From Candidatus Epulonipiscium sp. (GTDB taxonomy: Bacteria > Bacillota > Clostridia > Lachnospirales > JAAYNZ01): DNA of 53,703 nucleotides. The translations under genes and the position numbers were made by a program. The stretch lies in the NCBI GenBank assembly GCA_012520595.1, contig JAAYNZ010000020.1, forward strand, positions 1 to 53,703, given 5' to 3'. Shown here one piece after another: positions 44,651 through 52,594 of this stretch. Under the pieces are notes generated by a model. That model saw only the letters and a list, made by a program, of their open reading frames with translations, was not told where the DNA came from and did not search any database. The stretch's first letter is position 1. Each line of letters begins with the position of its first letter.

Positions 44651-45724
44651 GTGAAACGAAATTTATGCTTGATCTTATGTATTCTATTTTTTATTGTTGG
44701 TTGTAGTAAAAATAAGGTCAATTCGTCCACTCCTATGGTGCCAAGTACAGAATGTAGGACAGAAGTAAAAGGTTTAGTTTTAAAATATGTATTGATTGAT
44801 ACTGCTTATGAAATATACCAAGTAAATGCACAAAAAATAGATGTTTTTTCAGAACAGGAATATGCAAGTATAGGAAAAGATACACACGATCATTATTTAT
44901 GGTTGATAGATACTTATGAACAGTTTGATGAGGAGATGAAAATAGAATTACATGCTATTTTTGAGTCGATTCACCCTTGGGCATTGATGAATCAAACTAC
45001 ACCATTGAAAGATCATGCAAACGTAGAGGAAATCATTGGATGTTTACATGGATCTAACCAACTAAGATTAAATAAAAAGTTAAAAAAATCAATCTCTACA
45101 TTTTTTCCTTATTTTTATTATGGTTTTTTACAAGACTACCTAGAAATTAACCAAGAAACATTTGATCAATATGCAGAAGAAATTAATCAGCAATTAAATC
45201 AACATAATGCCAATATTATTGAGTTTATGGAAAAAATTTCAGGATTGAAATTTAAGACCAGATACAAACCTATTTTTTATTATACGCTACGACCTATTGG
45301 AGCCATGGGTTTTAACAATGGGAATAAAAAAATTTCTACACTTCAGAGGACGTGTAGAGATGATGCAATACTTTTTAGTACTCCCTTTCATGAATTTTCT
45401 CATGAGCTTTTTCAGCAATTTACAAAAAGTAAAGAATTTAAAAACATAGGAAAACAACTAAAACAAATTGAAACTTTTGAAGCAGATTGGATAAATGGAA
45501 TGCAAGACAGCTATAGTTGGCTCGCATGGTGTGAAGAAAATTTAGTAGAAGGATTTGCAAAATATTTACGATATAAATATTATGGGACTTCTTCCATAGA
45601 AGGAATTTATACTTATGATGAAGATTTTTTCAATTATTTAAAAGATCTAAACTTTGATGCCAGTGATCAATCCCTTAAAGAAGCTAGTATTTTATTTTAT
45701 ACAAAGATTATTGAAGAACAGTAA
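44651..45724 (+). CDS. Uncharacterised lipoprotein with HEXXH metallopeptidase motif
   Basis: A 357-residue protein I cannot assign to a named family with confidence. The N-terminus is a lipoprotein signal peptide: KRN, a hydrophobic core, and lipobox IVGC with the lipidated cysteine near residue 18, followed by a polar stretch. Near residue 247 lies LFSTPFHEFSHELFQQF, with HEFSH as a zinc-binding HEXXH. About 60 residues on, CEENLVEGFAKYLRYKYYG supplies a glutamate in a helix, the gluzincin arrangement; DUF4932-type proteins look similar. Likely an extracellular membrane-attached peptidase. GTG 44651 follows TGGAGGAGG; the ATG at 44633 lies before that site. It sits between thiI/HPr and mtaB, where related genomes often have rsmE-mtaB directly joined. 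Confidence 0.8.
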   Translation: MKRNLCLILCILFFIVGCSKNKVNSSTPMVPSTECRTEVKGLVLKYVLIDTAYEIYQVNAQKIDVFSEQEYASIGKDTHDHYLWLIDTYEQFDEEMKIELHAIFESIHPWALMNQTTPLKDHANVEEIIGCLHGSNQLRLNKKLKKSISTFFPYFYYGFLQDYLEINQETFDQYAEEINQQLNQHNANIIEFMEKISGLKFKTRYKPIFYYTLRPIGAMGFNNGNKKISTLQRTCRDDAILFSTPFHEFSHELFQQFTKSKEFKNIGKQLKQIETFEADWINGMQDSYSWLAWCEENLVEGFAKYLRYKYYGTSSIEGIYTYDEDFFNYLKDLNFDASDQSLKEASILFYTKIIEEQ

Positions 45725-45753
45725 AAGGATAAGAGATTAATTGAGGTGCTAGA

Positions 45754-47103
45754 ATGAAAATAGTAAATCATGAAAATTTAAATGGACTTCAAAATAAAAA
45801 AATCATAGCTGGATTTACTCTTGGATGTAAAGTAAACCAGTATGAAACCGAAGCCATTATGGAGCTTTTTAAAAATAGAGGATATGAAATTGGTTTTTTT
45901 GAAGACTATGCCGATATTTATCTTATCAATACATGCACTGTAACAAATGTAGGAGATAAAAAATCGAGGCAAATGATTCGTAGGGTCCACAAGAAAAATC
46001 CGAATGCTACCATTATTGTTGTGGGTTGTTATGCTCAAGTTGCTCCAAAAGAAGTAGCAATGATCGAAGGAGTTGATATGGTACTAGGAACCCACCAAAG
46101 AAATCAAATTGTTGATTTATACGAAGAATATACAAAACTACAAGAACCCATTATTCAGGTGGATAACATCATGAAAGTCAGAGAATTTGAAGAAATGAGC
46201 ATTTCAACTTTACAAGAAAAAACTCGAGCCTACCTAAAAATTCAAGAAGGTTGTGATCGTTTTTGCTCTTATTGTATTATTCCCTATACAAGAGGGCCTG
46301 TACGAAGTCGTTCTCCAGAAAATATCATAAAAGAAATTAAAACATTAGTAGCCAATGGATACAAAGAAATTGTATTAACAGGTATTCATGTAGGATCCTA
46401 TGGAAAAGATATTAAAAATATTGATTTAAATGAATTGCTTAAAAATATTCATTCTATTCAAGAGCTAGAACGTATTCGCTTTAGTTCTATTGAGCCAACA
46501 TTTGTTACGGATGCTTTTATTCAAACCATACAAAGATTGCCAAAAGTATGTCGCCATTTTCATTTATCTTTACAAAGTGGTTCGAACCGAACTTTAAAGA
46601 GAATGAATCGTAAATATACAAAAGAAATGTATCAAGAAAAAGCAGAAATACTACGTAAAGCTTTCATAGATGTGGCATTGACAACAGATGTAATTGTTGG
46701 ATTCCCTGGAGAAACCAGGGAAGACTTTGAGGAAAGTTATAAGTTTGTAGAACAGATCCAATTTAGCAAAATCCATGTTTTTCCTTATTCCCCCAAAAAA
46801 GGAACACCAGCTGCTCAATACCCAGATCAACTTTCCAATAAAATCAAAGAAGAGCGAAGTAAACAAATGATTCAGTTAGGAGAAAAATTAGAAAGCCAGT
46901 TTTTAAAGAAACATTTAAATACCATTCAAAAAGTTCTTTTTGAAACGAGAGTTAGTGAAGGCAATCAATATGAAGGTCATACTTCCAACTATATGAAGGT
47001 CCAAGCTTACTCATCTCGATCCTTAGAAAATGAAACCCAGCTGGTTAGAATCATTGATCATCGAAAAGATCATCTTATTGGTGAAATACTTGACAATCAA
47101 TAA
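45754..47103 (+). CDS. mtaB: tRNA t6A37 methylthiotransferase MtaB
   Basis: Radical SAM enzyme converting t6A37 of ANN-decoding tRNAs to ms2t6A. The 449-residue protein has the N-terminal UPF0004 domain with three cluster cysteines (TLGCKVNQYE, NTCTVTN, VVGCYAQ), the radical SAM motif CDRFCSYC in IQEGCDRFCSYCIIPYTRGP (near 165), LSLQSGSNRTLKRMNRKYT and a C-terminal TRAM-like region. ATG 45754 follows TTGAGGTG, 29 bases after the lipoprotein gene. Sequence features match MtaB (YqeV) better than MiaB, whose first motif and linkage differ. Confidence 0.94.
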   Translation: MKIVNHENLNGLQNKKIIAGFTLGCKVNQYETEAIMELFKNRGYEIGFFEDYADIYLINTCTVTNVGDKKSRQMIRRVHKKNPNATIIVVGCYAQVAPKEVAMIEGVDMVLGTHQRNQIVDLYEEYTKLQEPIIQVDNIMKVREFEEMSISTLQEKTRAYLKIQEGCDRFCSYCIIPYTRGPVRSRSPENIIKEIKTLVANGYKEIVLTGIHVGSYGKDIKNIDLNELLKNIHSIQELERIRFSSIEPTFVTDAFIQTIQRLPKVCRHFHLSLQSGSNRTLKRMNRKYTKEMYQEKAEILRKAFIDVALTTDVIVGFPGETREDFEESYKFVEQIQFSKIHVFPYSPKKGTPAAQYPDQLSNKIKEERSKQMIQLGEKLESQFLKKHLNTIQKVLFETRVSEGNQYEGHTSNYMKVQAYSSRSLENETQLVRIIDHRKDHLIGEILDNQ

Positions 47104-47114
47104 AACTGTTTCAT

Positions 47115-47143
47115 TTGCATAAACAAAAAATCTATATTATGAT
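47115..47143 (+). promoter_or_regulatory. Promoter of ireB
   Basis: TTGCAT (47115-47120), 17 bases, TATGAT (47138-47143), shortly after the mtaB stop. Confidence 0.55.
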
Positions 47144-47182
47144 TATAAATAGAAATGATTTTGTAGTAGGAGAGTGAAAATC

Positions 47183-47452
47183 ATGAATTCTTTTAACAAA
47201 ACGGTTCATTTTAATGTTAAAAAAGAAGAAATGAATGAAGCACAGAATATTTTATTAAGTGTATATGAAGCTTTGGTAGAAAAAGGATATAACCCTATTA
47301 ATCAAATTGTTGGCTATATTTTGTCTGGAGATCCGACATATATTACTAGCTATAACAATGCTCGAAGTAAAATTAGGAAATTAGAAAGAGATGAATTGTT
47401 AGAAGAATTGGTTAAAAGTTATTTAAAAGATCATCACCAAGATAATAAATAA
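47183..47452 (+). CDS. ireB: IreB family regulatory phosphoprotein (DUF965)
   Basis: An 89-residue protein of the DUF965 family. In Enterococcus faecalis IreB is phosphorylated by the PASTA kinase IreK and acts negatively on cephalosporin resistance. The family core is clear: [58 protein letters not shown] 47183 is correctly spaced from AGGAGAG; the GTG at 47174 is inside that site. It precedes ruvX and DUF1292, the classic order, though alaS is not next to it. Confidence 0.94.
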   Translation: MNSFNKTVHFNVKKEEMNEAQNILLSVYEALVEKGYNPINQIVGYILSGDPTYITSYNNARSKIRKLERDELLEELVKSYLKDHHQDNK

Positions 47453-47485
47453 ATAATAAAAACTGGATCATATTATTTTAAAAGA

Positions 47486-47514
47486 TTGTACTGAATGAAT
47501 GACATGTATATAAT
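47486..47514 (+). promoter_or_regulatory. Promoter of ruvX-DUF1292
   Basis: TTGTAC (47486-47491), 17 bases, TATAAT (47509-47514), in the ireB-ruvX gap. Confidence 0.65.
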
Positions 47515-47549
47515 AGAAAAGATTGTATAAACTAGAAAGGGGGAAAAGA

Positions 47550-47972
47550 TTGAGAATATTAGGTTTAGATTTTGGAGAAAAAACCTTAGGTGTTGCCATT
47601 AGTGATCCTTTTGGTTGGACAGCACAAGGAGTGGAAACCATCCATCGTAAAGGAGAAGAGGAGATAGAGGGAACGCTAAAGCGTTTACAAGAAATTATAA
47701 ATGACTATCAAGTAGAAGAAATAGTACTAGGTTTGCCAAAAAATATGAACAACACGTTGGGGCCTAGGGCTGAGAAAACTCTTTTATTTAAAGAACAATT
47801 ACAAAATAAATTTTCTTTACCTGTTCATGTTTGGGATGAAAGATTAAGTACAGTAGCAGCTAATCGAAGTCTTTTAGAAGCAGATATTAGTAGAAAAAAA
47901 AGAAAAAAAGTCATTGATAAAATGGCCGCTACTTATATTTTGCAAGGTTATTTGGATCACTTATCTAATTAA
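47550..47972 (+). CDS. ruvX: RuvX/YqgF-family pre-16S rRNA nuclease
   Basis: RNase-H-fold endonuclease; YqgF family members process the 16S rRNA 5' end and some resolve Holliday junctions. The 140-residue protein shows [16 protein letters not shown] at the start with the first catalytic aspartate, [11 protein letters not shown], and WDERLST (second acidic residues) with the final aspartate in [12 protein letters not shown] 47550 follows AAAGGGGGA; the frame is open upstream but without a ribosome binding site. Confidence 0.94.
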   Translation: MRILGLDFGEKTLGVAISDPFGWTAQGVETIHRKGEEEIEGTLKRLQEIINDYQVEEIVLGLPKNMNNTLGPRAEKTLLFKEQLQNKFSLPVHVWDERLSTVAANRSLLEADISRKKRKKVIDKMAATYILQGYLDHLSN

Positions 47973-48040
47973 GTAAAAGACATAGAATTAATAAAATATC
48001 TTGATTGAACTCACTAAATAAACTAAAAGAGGTGTATAAA

Positions 48041-48325
48041 ATGGAACATGAAGAATTTGAAAGTATTTATTTCACAATGGAAGATACAGAAGAAGAAATA
48101 GAATTTATTATTTTAGATCATGTAACTTGGAATAAAGAAAATTATATTTTAGTCATTGAAGCAGATAAATTAGATGATGAAGAAGCCGATGCTATGATTT
48201 TAAAGGAAAAAGAAAGCGATACTGAAGATGTTGTTTATGAAATTATTGAAGATGAAAATGAAATGTACCAAGTAGCTGAAAAATTTAGAGAATTGGCAGA
48301 AGAATATGATCTTGACGTAGAATAA
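48041..48325 (+). CDS. DUF1292 family protein
   Basis: A 94-residue, strongly acidic protein of the DUF1292 family (B. subtilis YrzB), of unknown function. The family pattern FTMEDTEEEIEFIILDHVTWNK-like start, the central YILVIEADKLD strand and C-terminal YQVAEKFRELAEEYDLDVE are visible. No catalytic residues or membrane segments can be seen. ATG 48041 follows AGAGGTG. Follows ruvX in the order ireB-ruvX-DUF1292 seen across Firmicutes. Confidence 0.9.
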   Translation: MEHEEFESIYFTMEDTEEEIEFIILDHVTWNKENYILVIEADKLDDEEADAMILKEKESDTEDVVYEIIEDENEMYQVAEKFRELAEEYDLDVE

Positions 48326-48357
48326 AATGCATTTATTAAAATGATTCTTACTATCAA

Positions 48358-48386
48358 TTGACAAAAACCTAAGAAGCCTATATAAT
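48358..48386 (+). promoter_or_regulatory. Consensus sigma-A promoter of fur
   Basis: TTGACA (48358-48363), 17 bases, TATAAT (48381-48386): a perfect consensus, the strongest promoter in the window. Confidence 0.88.
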
Positions 48387-48419
48387 ATCCTTAGAAAAGT
48401 AAGTTGTTAGATTTACAAA

Positions 48420-48442
48420 TGATAAAGTAATTGATTTTATCA
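48420..48442. promoter_or_regulatory. Possible Fur-family operator in the fur leader
   Basis: TGATAAA (48420-48426) and TTTATCA (48436-48442) form an inverted repeat with a nine-base AT-rich centre, about 30 bases after the predicted transcription start. Fur and PerR boxes share the TGATAA/TTATCA half-sites, but the usual spacing is shorter, so autoregulation is only a suggestion. Confidence 0.35.
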
Positions 48443-48470
48443 AAGGAATTCTAACGGATTGGGGGCTTCT

Positions 48471-48923
48471 ATGAATATTAATAACACATTTAAAGACATG
48501 CTAAAAGAAAAAGGATACAAACTTACTACACAGCGTCGGGCAGTCTTAGATGTACTTCAAAATCATATAGGAGATCATTTAACAACAGAAGAAATTTATC
48601 AATATGTTAAGCTCCAATGTCCAGAAATTGGGCTTGCCACAGTTTATCGAACAGTACAATTATTAGAAGAGTTAAAGATTATTGATCGGCTTACTTTTGA
48701 TGATGGTTGTAATCGATATGAATTAGGAACTTTTGGAGAAGATCATCATCATCATCATTTGATTTGCGATTTTTGCGGACAAATTTTTGAAGTGGAAGAA
48801 GATTTAATGGATGCAATAGAGATACAGGTGGAAAAAAAGTATAAGTTTCAAGTTACAAATCATAAAGTGAAATTTTACGGAATTTGTCATCAGTGTCATG
48901 CGAAAAAACATCCTACTTCTTAG
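48471..48923 (+). CDS. Fur-family metal-dependent repressor
   Basis: A 150-residue regulator with an N-terminal winged helix (KLTTQRRAVLDVLQNH, then GLATVYRTVQLLEEL as recognition helix) and a metal-binding C-terminal domain with DDGCNRYELG, a run of five histidines before LICDFCG, and the structural zinc cysteines CDFC and CHQC. The family includes iron (Fur), zinc (Zur) and peroxide (PerR) sensors; the general look is Fur-like but metal choice cannot be read from sequence alone. ATG 48471 follows TTGGGGGC. Strong own promoter; ends at a terminator overlapping its stop. Confidence 0.92.
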   Translation: MNINNTFKDMLKEKGYKLTTQRRAVLDVLQNHIGDHLTTEEIYQYVKLQCPEIGLATVYRTVQLLEELKIIDRLTFDDGCNRYELGTFGEDHHHHHLICDFCGQIFEVEEDLMDAIEIQVEKKYKFQVTNHKVKFYGICHQCHAKKHPTS

Positions 48924-48935
48924 GATGTTTTTTTA
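48903..48935 (+). terminator. Intrinsic terminator after fur
   Basis: AAAAAACATCCTA (48903-48915) pairs perfectly with 48921-48933 around CTTCT, ending in a run of T. The stop codon TAG begins the right arm. Confidence 0.88.
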
Positions 48936-48997
48936 TGTCCAATTAAAGATTGACTTCATATTGAAATAGCATCATTTAAATGGTATAATCTTACATA

Positions 48998-49357
48998 TTA
49001 CCATTGAGGTCTTGTTCGAGATTTAAAGTGATAGTCCCTTCCACTGTTGTTATCCCAATATCCTAATCCATTATGGAAGGCCATATGAAGGACTTGATTT
49101 TCAACAAGAGGAAGTGTAATTTCCATGTCTTGATCTTGAGAAGAAATTAAGGGAATATCTTGAATATCATTCCATACATTACTATCATTTCCATATCCGA
49201 TTCGAGCATAAATTTCAGATTCGCCAGACTGTGTGAGAAGTCCCTTATATTTCACAGTTAACTGATTACCAATAGGAGTATTGCAAGGAGAAAATGCAAC
49301 CCCGTTTTGAATATAACCCTTTTTGTTTTCTTGAAAGAGAGAAGATAGAGAATCCAT
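48998..49357 (-). CDS. Stand-alone carbohydrate-binding module protein (CBM25/53-like)
   Basis: A 119-residue protein made of a single beta-sandwich domain (about residues 30-115). IYARIGYGNDSNVWNDIQDIPL and MAFHNGLGYWDNNSGRDYHF carry the features of starch/glycan-binding CBM25-type modules, especially WDNNSG. There is no signal peptide, membrane segment or catalytic domain, so it would be cytoplasmic and bind internal polysaccharide, or be exported by an unknown route. The ATG follows GGAAAGGAGA on the minus strand. It lies alone between fur and rnjA, opposite to both. Similar lone modules occur in other Clostridia; function unknown. Confidence 0.82.
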   Translation of the reverse strand: MDSLSSLFQENKKGYIQNGVAFSPCNTPIGNQLTVKYKGLLTQSGESEIYARIGYGNDSNVWNDIQDIPLISSQDQDMEITLPLVENQVLHMAFHNGLGYWDNNSGRDYHFKSRTRPQW

Positions 49358-49390
49358 TTGCCAATCTCCTTTCCAATATTTTAAAAAAAT

Positions 49391-49418
49391 TTGGATAAAA
49401 TAAAGATATATTTATTAT
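49391..49418 (+). promoter_or_regulatory. Candidate promoter for rnjA
   Basis: TTGGAT (49391-49396), 16 bases, TATTAT (49413-49418). It is the best plus-strand promoter between the divergent CBM gene and rnjA and would give a leader of roughly 160 bases. Confidence 0.4.
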
Positions 49419-49445
49419 TAGAGAAATAATTATAAATATACATGG

Positions 49446-49467
49446 TATCCTTTTCTGCAAAAGGATA
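49446..49467. promoter_or_regulatory. Hairpin in the rnjA leader
   Basis: TATCCTTTT (49446-49454), loop CTGC, AAAAGGATA (49459-49467): perfect nine-base arms. No T run follows on either strand, so it is not a normal terminator; it could be an RNA hairpin or a dyad operator. Confidence 0.5.
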
Positions 49468-49532
49468 TAGAAATCCATAACGGAATGAAAGTAACTTCAC
49501 TTAAATAAAATAAAAACTAGAAAAAACTTTTC

Positions 49533-49565
49533 AATGTCTGTAGAGGAAAAAACAGACATTTTTAA
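49533..49565 (+). terminator. Terminator-shaped hairpin ahead of rnjA (possible attenuator)
   Basis: AATGTCTGT (49533-49541) pairs with ACAGACATT (49552-49560) and is followed by TTT, 19 bases before the rnjA start region. No plus-strand gene ends upstream of it, so it would act on the rnjA transcript itself. Confidence 0.55.
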
Positions 49566-49583
49566 AAGTATAGAGGATGGTTT

Positions 49584-51302
49584 ATGTTAAATAATCAAAA
49601 GGAAAGAAAGATAAGAAAGAAAAATAACGGAGGTGTCATTTTGGCAGCAAAGAAAGGAAAACTGAAAATCATTCCACTAGGAGGCTTGGATCAGATTGGC
49701 AAAAATATTACAGCCTTTGAATACAACAATGATATTGTTGTTGTTGATTGTGGAATAGCCTTCCCAGAGGATGACATGTTAGGAGTGGATTTAGTCATTC
49801 CTGATGTTACGTATCTTAAGCGAAACCAAGATCGAGTAAAGGGAATTGTTTTGACACATGGACATGAAGACCATATTGGAGCTTTGCCTTATGTTCTTCG
49901 AGAATTAAATGTACCCATTTATGGTACTCGCTTGACGATCGGATTAGTTGAAAATAAGTTAAAAGAACATAATATGCTTAATACTGTATCTAGAAATTGT
50001 ATTGTACCCGGTCAAATGATCCAATTAGGTGTTTTTAAAGTAGAATTTATTCGAACTAACCACAGTATTGCAGATGCTGTTGCTTTAGCTATCCATACTC
50101 CTGTAGGAGTTGTAATTCATTCTGGAGACTTTAAAATTGATTATACACCGATTTACGGAGACATGATCGATTTGCAAAGATTTGCTGAATTAGGCAAAAA
50201 AGGAGTATTAGCTTTTCTTTGTGATAGCACCAATGCAGAAAGAAAAGGATATACTATGTCAGAAAGAACAGTAGGAAAAGTATTTGAAGATGTTTTTTCT
50301 CAATCGATAAATCAACGTATTATGGTAGCAACTTTTGCTTCGAATGTAGATCGATTGCAACAAATTTTTGATGCCGCTTATAAATACAAAAGAAAAGTAG
50401 CTGTAGTTGGTAGAAGTATGGTAAATGTAGTAAAAACAGCTACTGAATTAGGGTATCTTATGATTCCTAATCGTACTTTAATTGAATTAGCAGAAATTAA
50501 TCGCTATTCGGATGATCAGTTGGTGATTATTACAACTGGAAGCCAGGGGGAGCCTATGGCTGCATTATCTAGGATGGCTTCTTCAGAGCATCGGCAAGTA
50601 GATATTAGACCAGGAGATAAGATTATTTTGAGCTCCACTCCCATACCTGGGAATGAAAAAACAGTATCTCGAGTGATTAATGAACTGTTTAGAAAAGGGG
50701 CTGAAGTTATTTTTGAAGATACTCATGTATCTGGACATGCTTGTCAAGAAGAATTAAAAATCCTTCATAGTTTAATTAAACCTAAGTTTTTTATTCCTGT
50801 TCATGGAGAATATCGGCATTTAAAGAAACACGCTGAATTGGCTCAGCAACTGGGCATGGATTCAAAAAATATTTTTCTCTTATCTGTGGGAAATATTTTA
50901 GAACTTAGTAAGGATGAAGGAAAAGTTACAGGCAATGTACCAGCTGGTCAAGTATTAGTTGATGGTTTAGGAGTAGGCGATGTAGGCAATATTGTTCTTC
51001 GTGATCGTAAACATTTATCACAAGATGGTTTATTGGTTGTTGTTGTTACTCTTCAAAGACAGTCAAATATTGTATTATCTGGGCCTGATATTATTTCACG
51101 AGGTTTTGTATATGTACGTGAAGCTGAAAATTTAATGGAAAATGCAAAAAAAGTTGTACAAGAAGCTTTAGAAAAATGTCAAGACAGTAATATTACAGAG
51201 TGGGCTTCTATTAAGAATATTATCAAAGAAGCATTACGAGAGTTTTTATGGCAAAAAACAAAAAGAAGTCCTATGATTTTACCTATTATTATGGAAGTAT
51301 AA
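49584..51302 (+). CDS. rnjA: Ribonuclease J
   Basis: Metallo-beta-lactamase ribonuclease with 5'-3' exonuclease and endonuclease activity, central to mRNA turnover and rRNA maturation. The 572-residue protein has KIIPLGGLDQIGKN near the start, the metal motif LTHGHEDHIGALP, the beta-CASP domain with FASNVDRLQQIFDAA and GRSM, TTGSQGEPMAALSRMA, and the C-terminal IPVHGEYRHLKKHAELA. Two starts look usable: ATG 49584 after TAGAGGA, and TTG 49641 after CGGAGGTG, which removes a 19-residue basic N-terminus. The leader contains two hairpins. Confidence 0.94.
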   Translation: MLNNQKERKIRKKNNGGVILAAKKGKLKIIPLGGLDQIGKNITAFEYNNDIVVVDCGIAFPEDDMLGVDLVIPDVTYLKRNQDRVKGIVLTHGHEDHIGALPYVLRELNVPIYGTRLTIGLVENKLKEHNMLNTVSRNCIVPGQMIQLGVFKVEFIRTNHSIADAVALAIHTPVGVVIHSGDFKIDYTPIYGDMIDLQRFAELGKKGVLAFLCDSTNAERKGYTMSERTVGKVFEDVFSQSINQRIMVATFASNVDRLQQIFDAAYKYKRKVAVVGRSMVNVVKTATELGYLMIPNRTLIELAEINRYSDDQLVIITTGSQGEPMAALSRMASSEHRQVDIRPGDKIILSSTPIPGNEKTVSRVINELFRKGAEVIFEDTHVSGHACQEELKILHSLIKPKFFIPVHGEYRHLKKHAELAQQLGMDSKNIFLLSVGNILELSKDEGKVTGNVPAGQVLVDGLGVGDVGNIVLRDRKHLSQDGLLVVVVTLQRQSNIVLSGPDIISRGFVYVREAENLMENAKKVVQEALEKCQDSNITEWASIKNIIKEALREFLWQKTKRSPMILPIIMEV

Positions 51303-51310
51303 AGGAATTA

Positions 51311-51346
51311 AAATACACACGCCAAAGTTGGTGTGTGTATTTTTTG
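51311..51346 (+). terminator. Intrinsic terminator after rnjA
   Basis: A 15-base stem (51311-51325 with 51328-51342, one G-U pair) of AAATACACACGCCAA type, followed by TTTTTG. Confidence 0.88.
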
Positions 51347-51365
51347 TGAACCTGCAATAAAACAA

Positions 51366-51394
51366 TTGAAGTATGGCATAAAAATGGGTATAAT
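51366..51394 (+). promoter_or_regulatory. Sigma-A promoter of mltG
   Basis: TTGAAG (51366-51371), 17 bases, TATAAT (51389-51394), directly after the rnjA terminator. Confidence 0.7.
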
Positions 51395-51447
51395 ACCAAT
51401 AGGACCGTGGATACATCTTCATAGAAAGGAAGAAGGGATCTAAAGCA

Positions 51448-52518
51448 ATGAATAAAAAACAAATCTCATTCCTTAGTAAAGGAGTAATAAAATTAGGATT
51501 TTGGTTCGCAAGCTTAGTTTTAATATATGTTATTGGAAAAAAAGCCTTTTTATATACGTATAACATCACCAGGCAACCAGCTGCAGAAAATCGAATTGCT
51601 AAAGAAGTAGAGGTTCAGATTCCTAAGGGATCAACCACCAAAGAGATTGCTGATCTTTTACAAGAAAAAGGATTAATTACAAATAGTTTATGGTTCCGAA
51701 TAGAGAGCCGCATGAACAATTATGATAGTCATTTCAGATACGGAACTTTTACTCTTAACACCACCATGGATCAAGAAGAAATCATGAAAATCTTACAAAC
51801 AGGTGGAGAACAAGAAAAGGGGATTAAACTTACGATTCCAGAGGGATTTACAACCCAAGATATAGCCAAAAGAGTAGAAAGTTTAGGATTAGCAAAAGCA
51901 AGTGATTTTTTAGAATCCATTACGGATGCAGAGGAATATGGATATGATTTTATTTATCAAATTCCTAAACGTAATCATCGTTTAGAAGGATATCTCTTTC
52001 CTGCTACTTACGAAATTCGAGAAGGAGCTACTCCAAAAGAAATTGTTAGTAAAATGTTAAAGAAATTTGAACAAGTGTATACTTCTGAATATCAACAAAG
52101 GGCTGAAGAATTAGGGTATACTATGGATCAGATTATTACGATTGCTTCTATCATTGAAAAAGAAGCACGACTAGATGAAGAAAGAGCGAAAATGGCAGGT
52201 GTTATTTATAATCGGTTAAATCAAAATATGAAATTGCAAATGTGTTCTACTGTAATGTTTGTTCTTGGAAAACCAAAGGCACGGTTGTTATATAAAGACT
52301 TAGAGATTGAATCACCTTACAATACCTATCTATATGAAGATTTGCCGCCCGGTCCCATTGCCAATCCAGGAGAAGCATCGATTCGAGCAGCTTTATATCC
52401 AGAAGAGCACGACTATTTATATTTTGTAGTTGAAAATGAAGAAACGGGACAGCATCATTTTTCAAAAACAGGGGAAGAACACGAACGTGCCAAACAGAAG
52501 TATAATCAAAAATTTTAA
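51448..52518 (+). CDS. mltG: Endolytic peptidoglycan transglycosylase MltG
   Basis: YceG-family enzyme that cuts nascent glycan strands and acts with the elongasome. The 356-residue protein has one N-terminal membrane segment (about 14-34), a LysM-like region (VQIPKGSTTKEIADLLQEKG, then KLTIPEGFTTQDIAKRVE) and the catalytic domain with LEGYLFPATYEI, the catalytic glutamate 237 in SIIEKEA and the C-terminal YLYFVVENEETGQHHFSKT. ATG 51448 follows GAAGAAGGGA. In B. subtilis the same gene (yrrL) stands between yrzB and yrrM; here fur, the CBM gene and rnjA are inserted. Confidence 0.95.
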   Translation: MNKKQISFLSKGVIKLGFWFASLVLIYVIGKKAFLYTYNITRQPAAENRIAKEVEVQIPKGSTTKEIADLLQEKGLITNSLWFRIESRMNNYDSHFRYGTFTLNTTMDQEEIMKILQTGGEQEKGIKLTIPEGFTTQDIAKRVESLGLAKASDFLESITDAEEYGYDFIYQIPKRNHRLEGYLFPATYEIREGATPKEIVSKMLKKFEQVYTSEYQQRAEELGYTMDQIITIASIIEKEARLDEERAKMAGVIYNRLNQNMKLQMCSTVMFVLGKPKARLLYKDLEIESPYNTYLYEDLPPGPIANPGEASIRAALYPEEHDYLYFVVENEETGQHHFSKTGEEHERAKQKYNQKF

Positions 52519-52546
52519 AGACTAAAGAGAGATCTTTAGTCTTTTG
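52517..52546 (+). terminator. Intrinsic terminator after mltG
   Basis: AAAGACTAAAGA (52517-52528) pairs with TCTTTAGTCTTT (52533-52544) around GAGA, then TTG. It starts in the mltG stop codon. Confidence 0.85.
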
Positions 52547-52571
52547 ATTGTTTTTTCCATTAATGTAGTAT
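52544..52571 (+). promoter_or_regulatory. Possible promoter of trmR
   Basis: TTGATT (52544-52549), 16 bases, TAGTAT (52566-52571). The -35 box overlaps the T tail of the mltG terminator. Confidence 0.45.
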
Positions 52572-52594
52572 TGAATTATTAAGGAGTCGATAAA

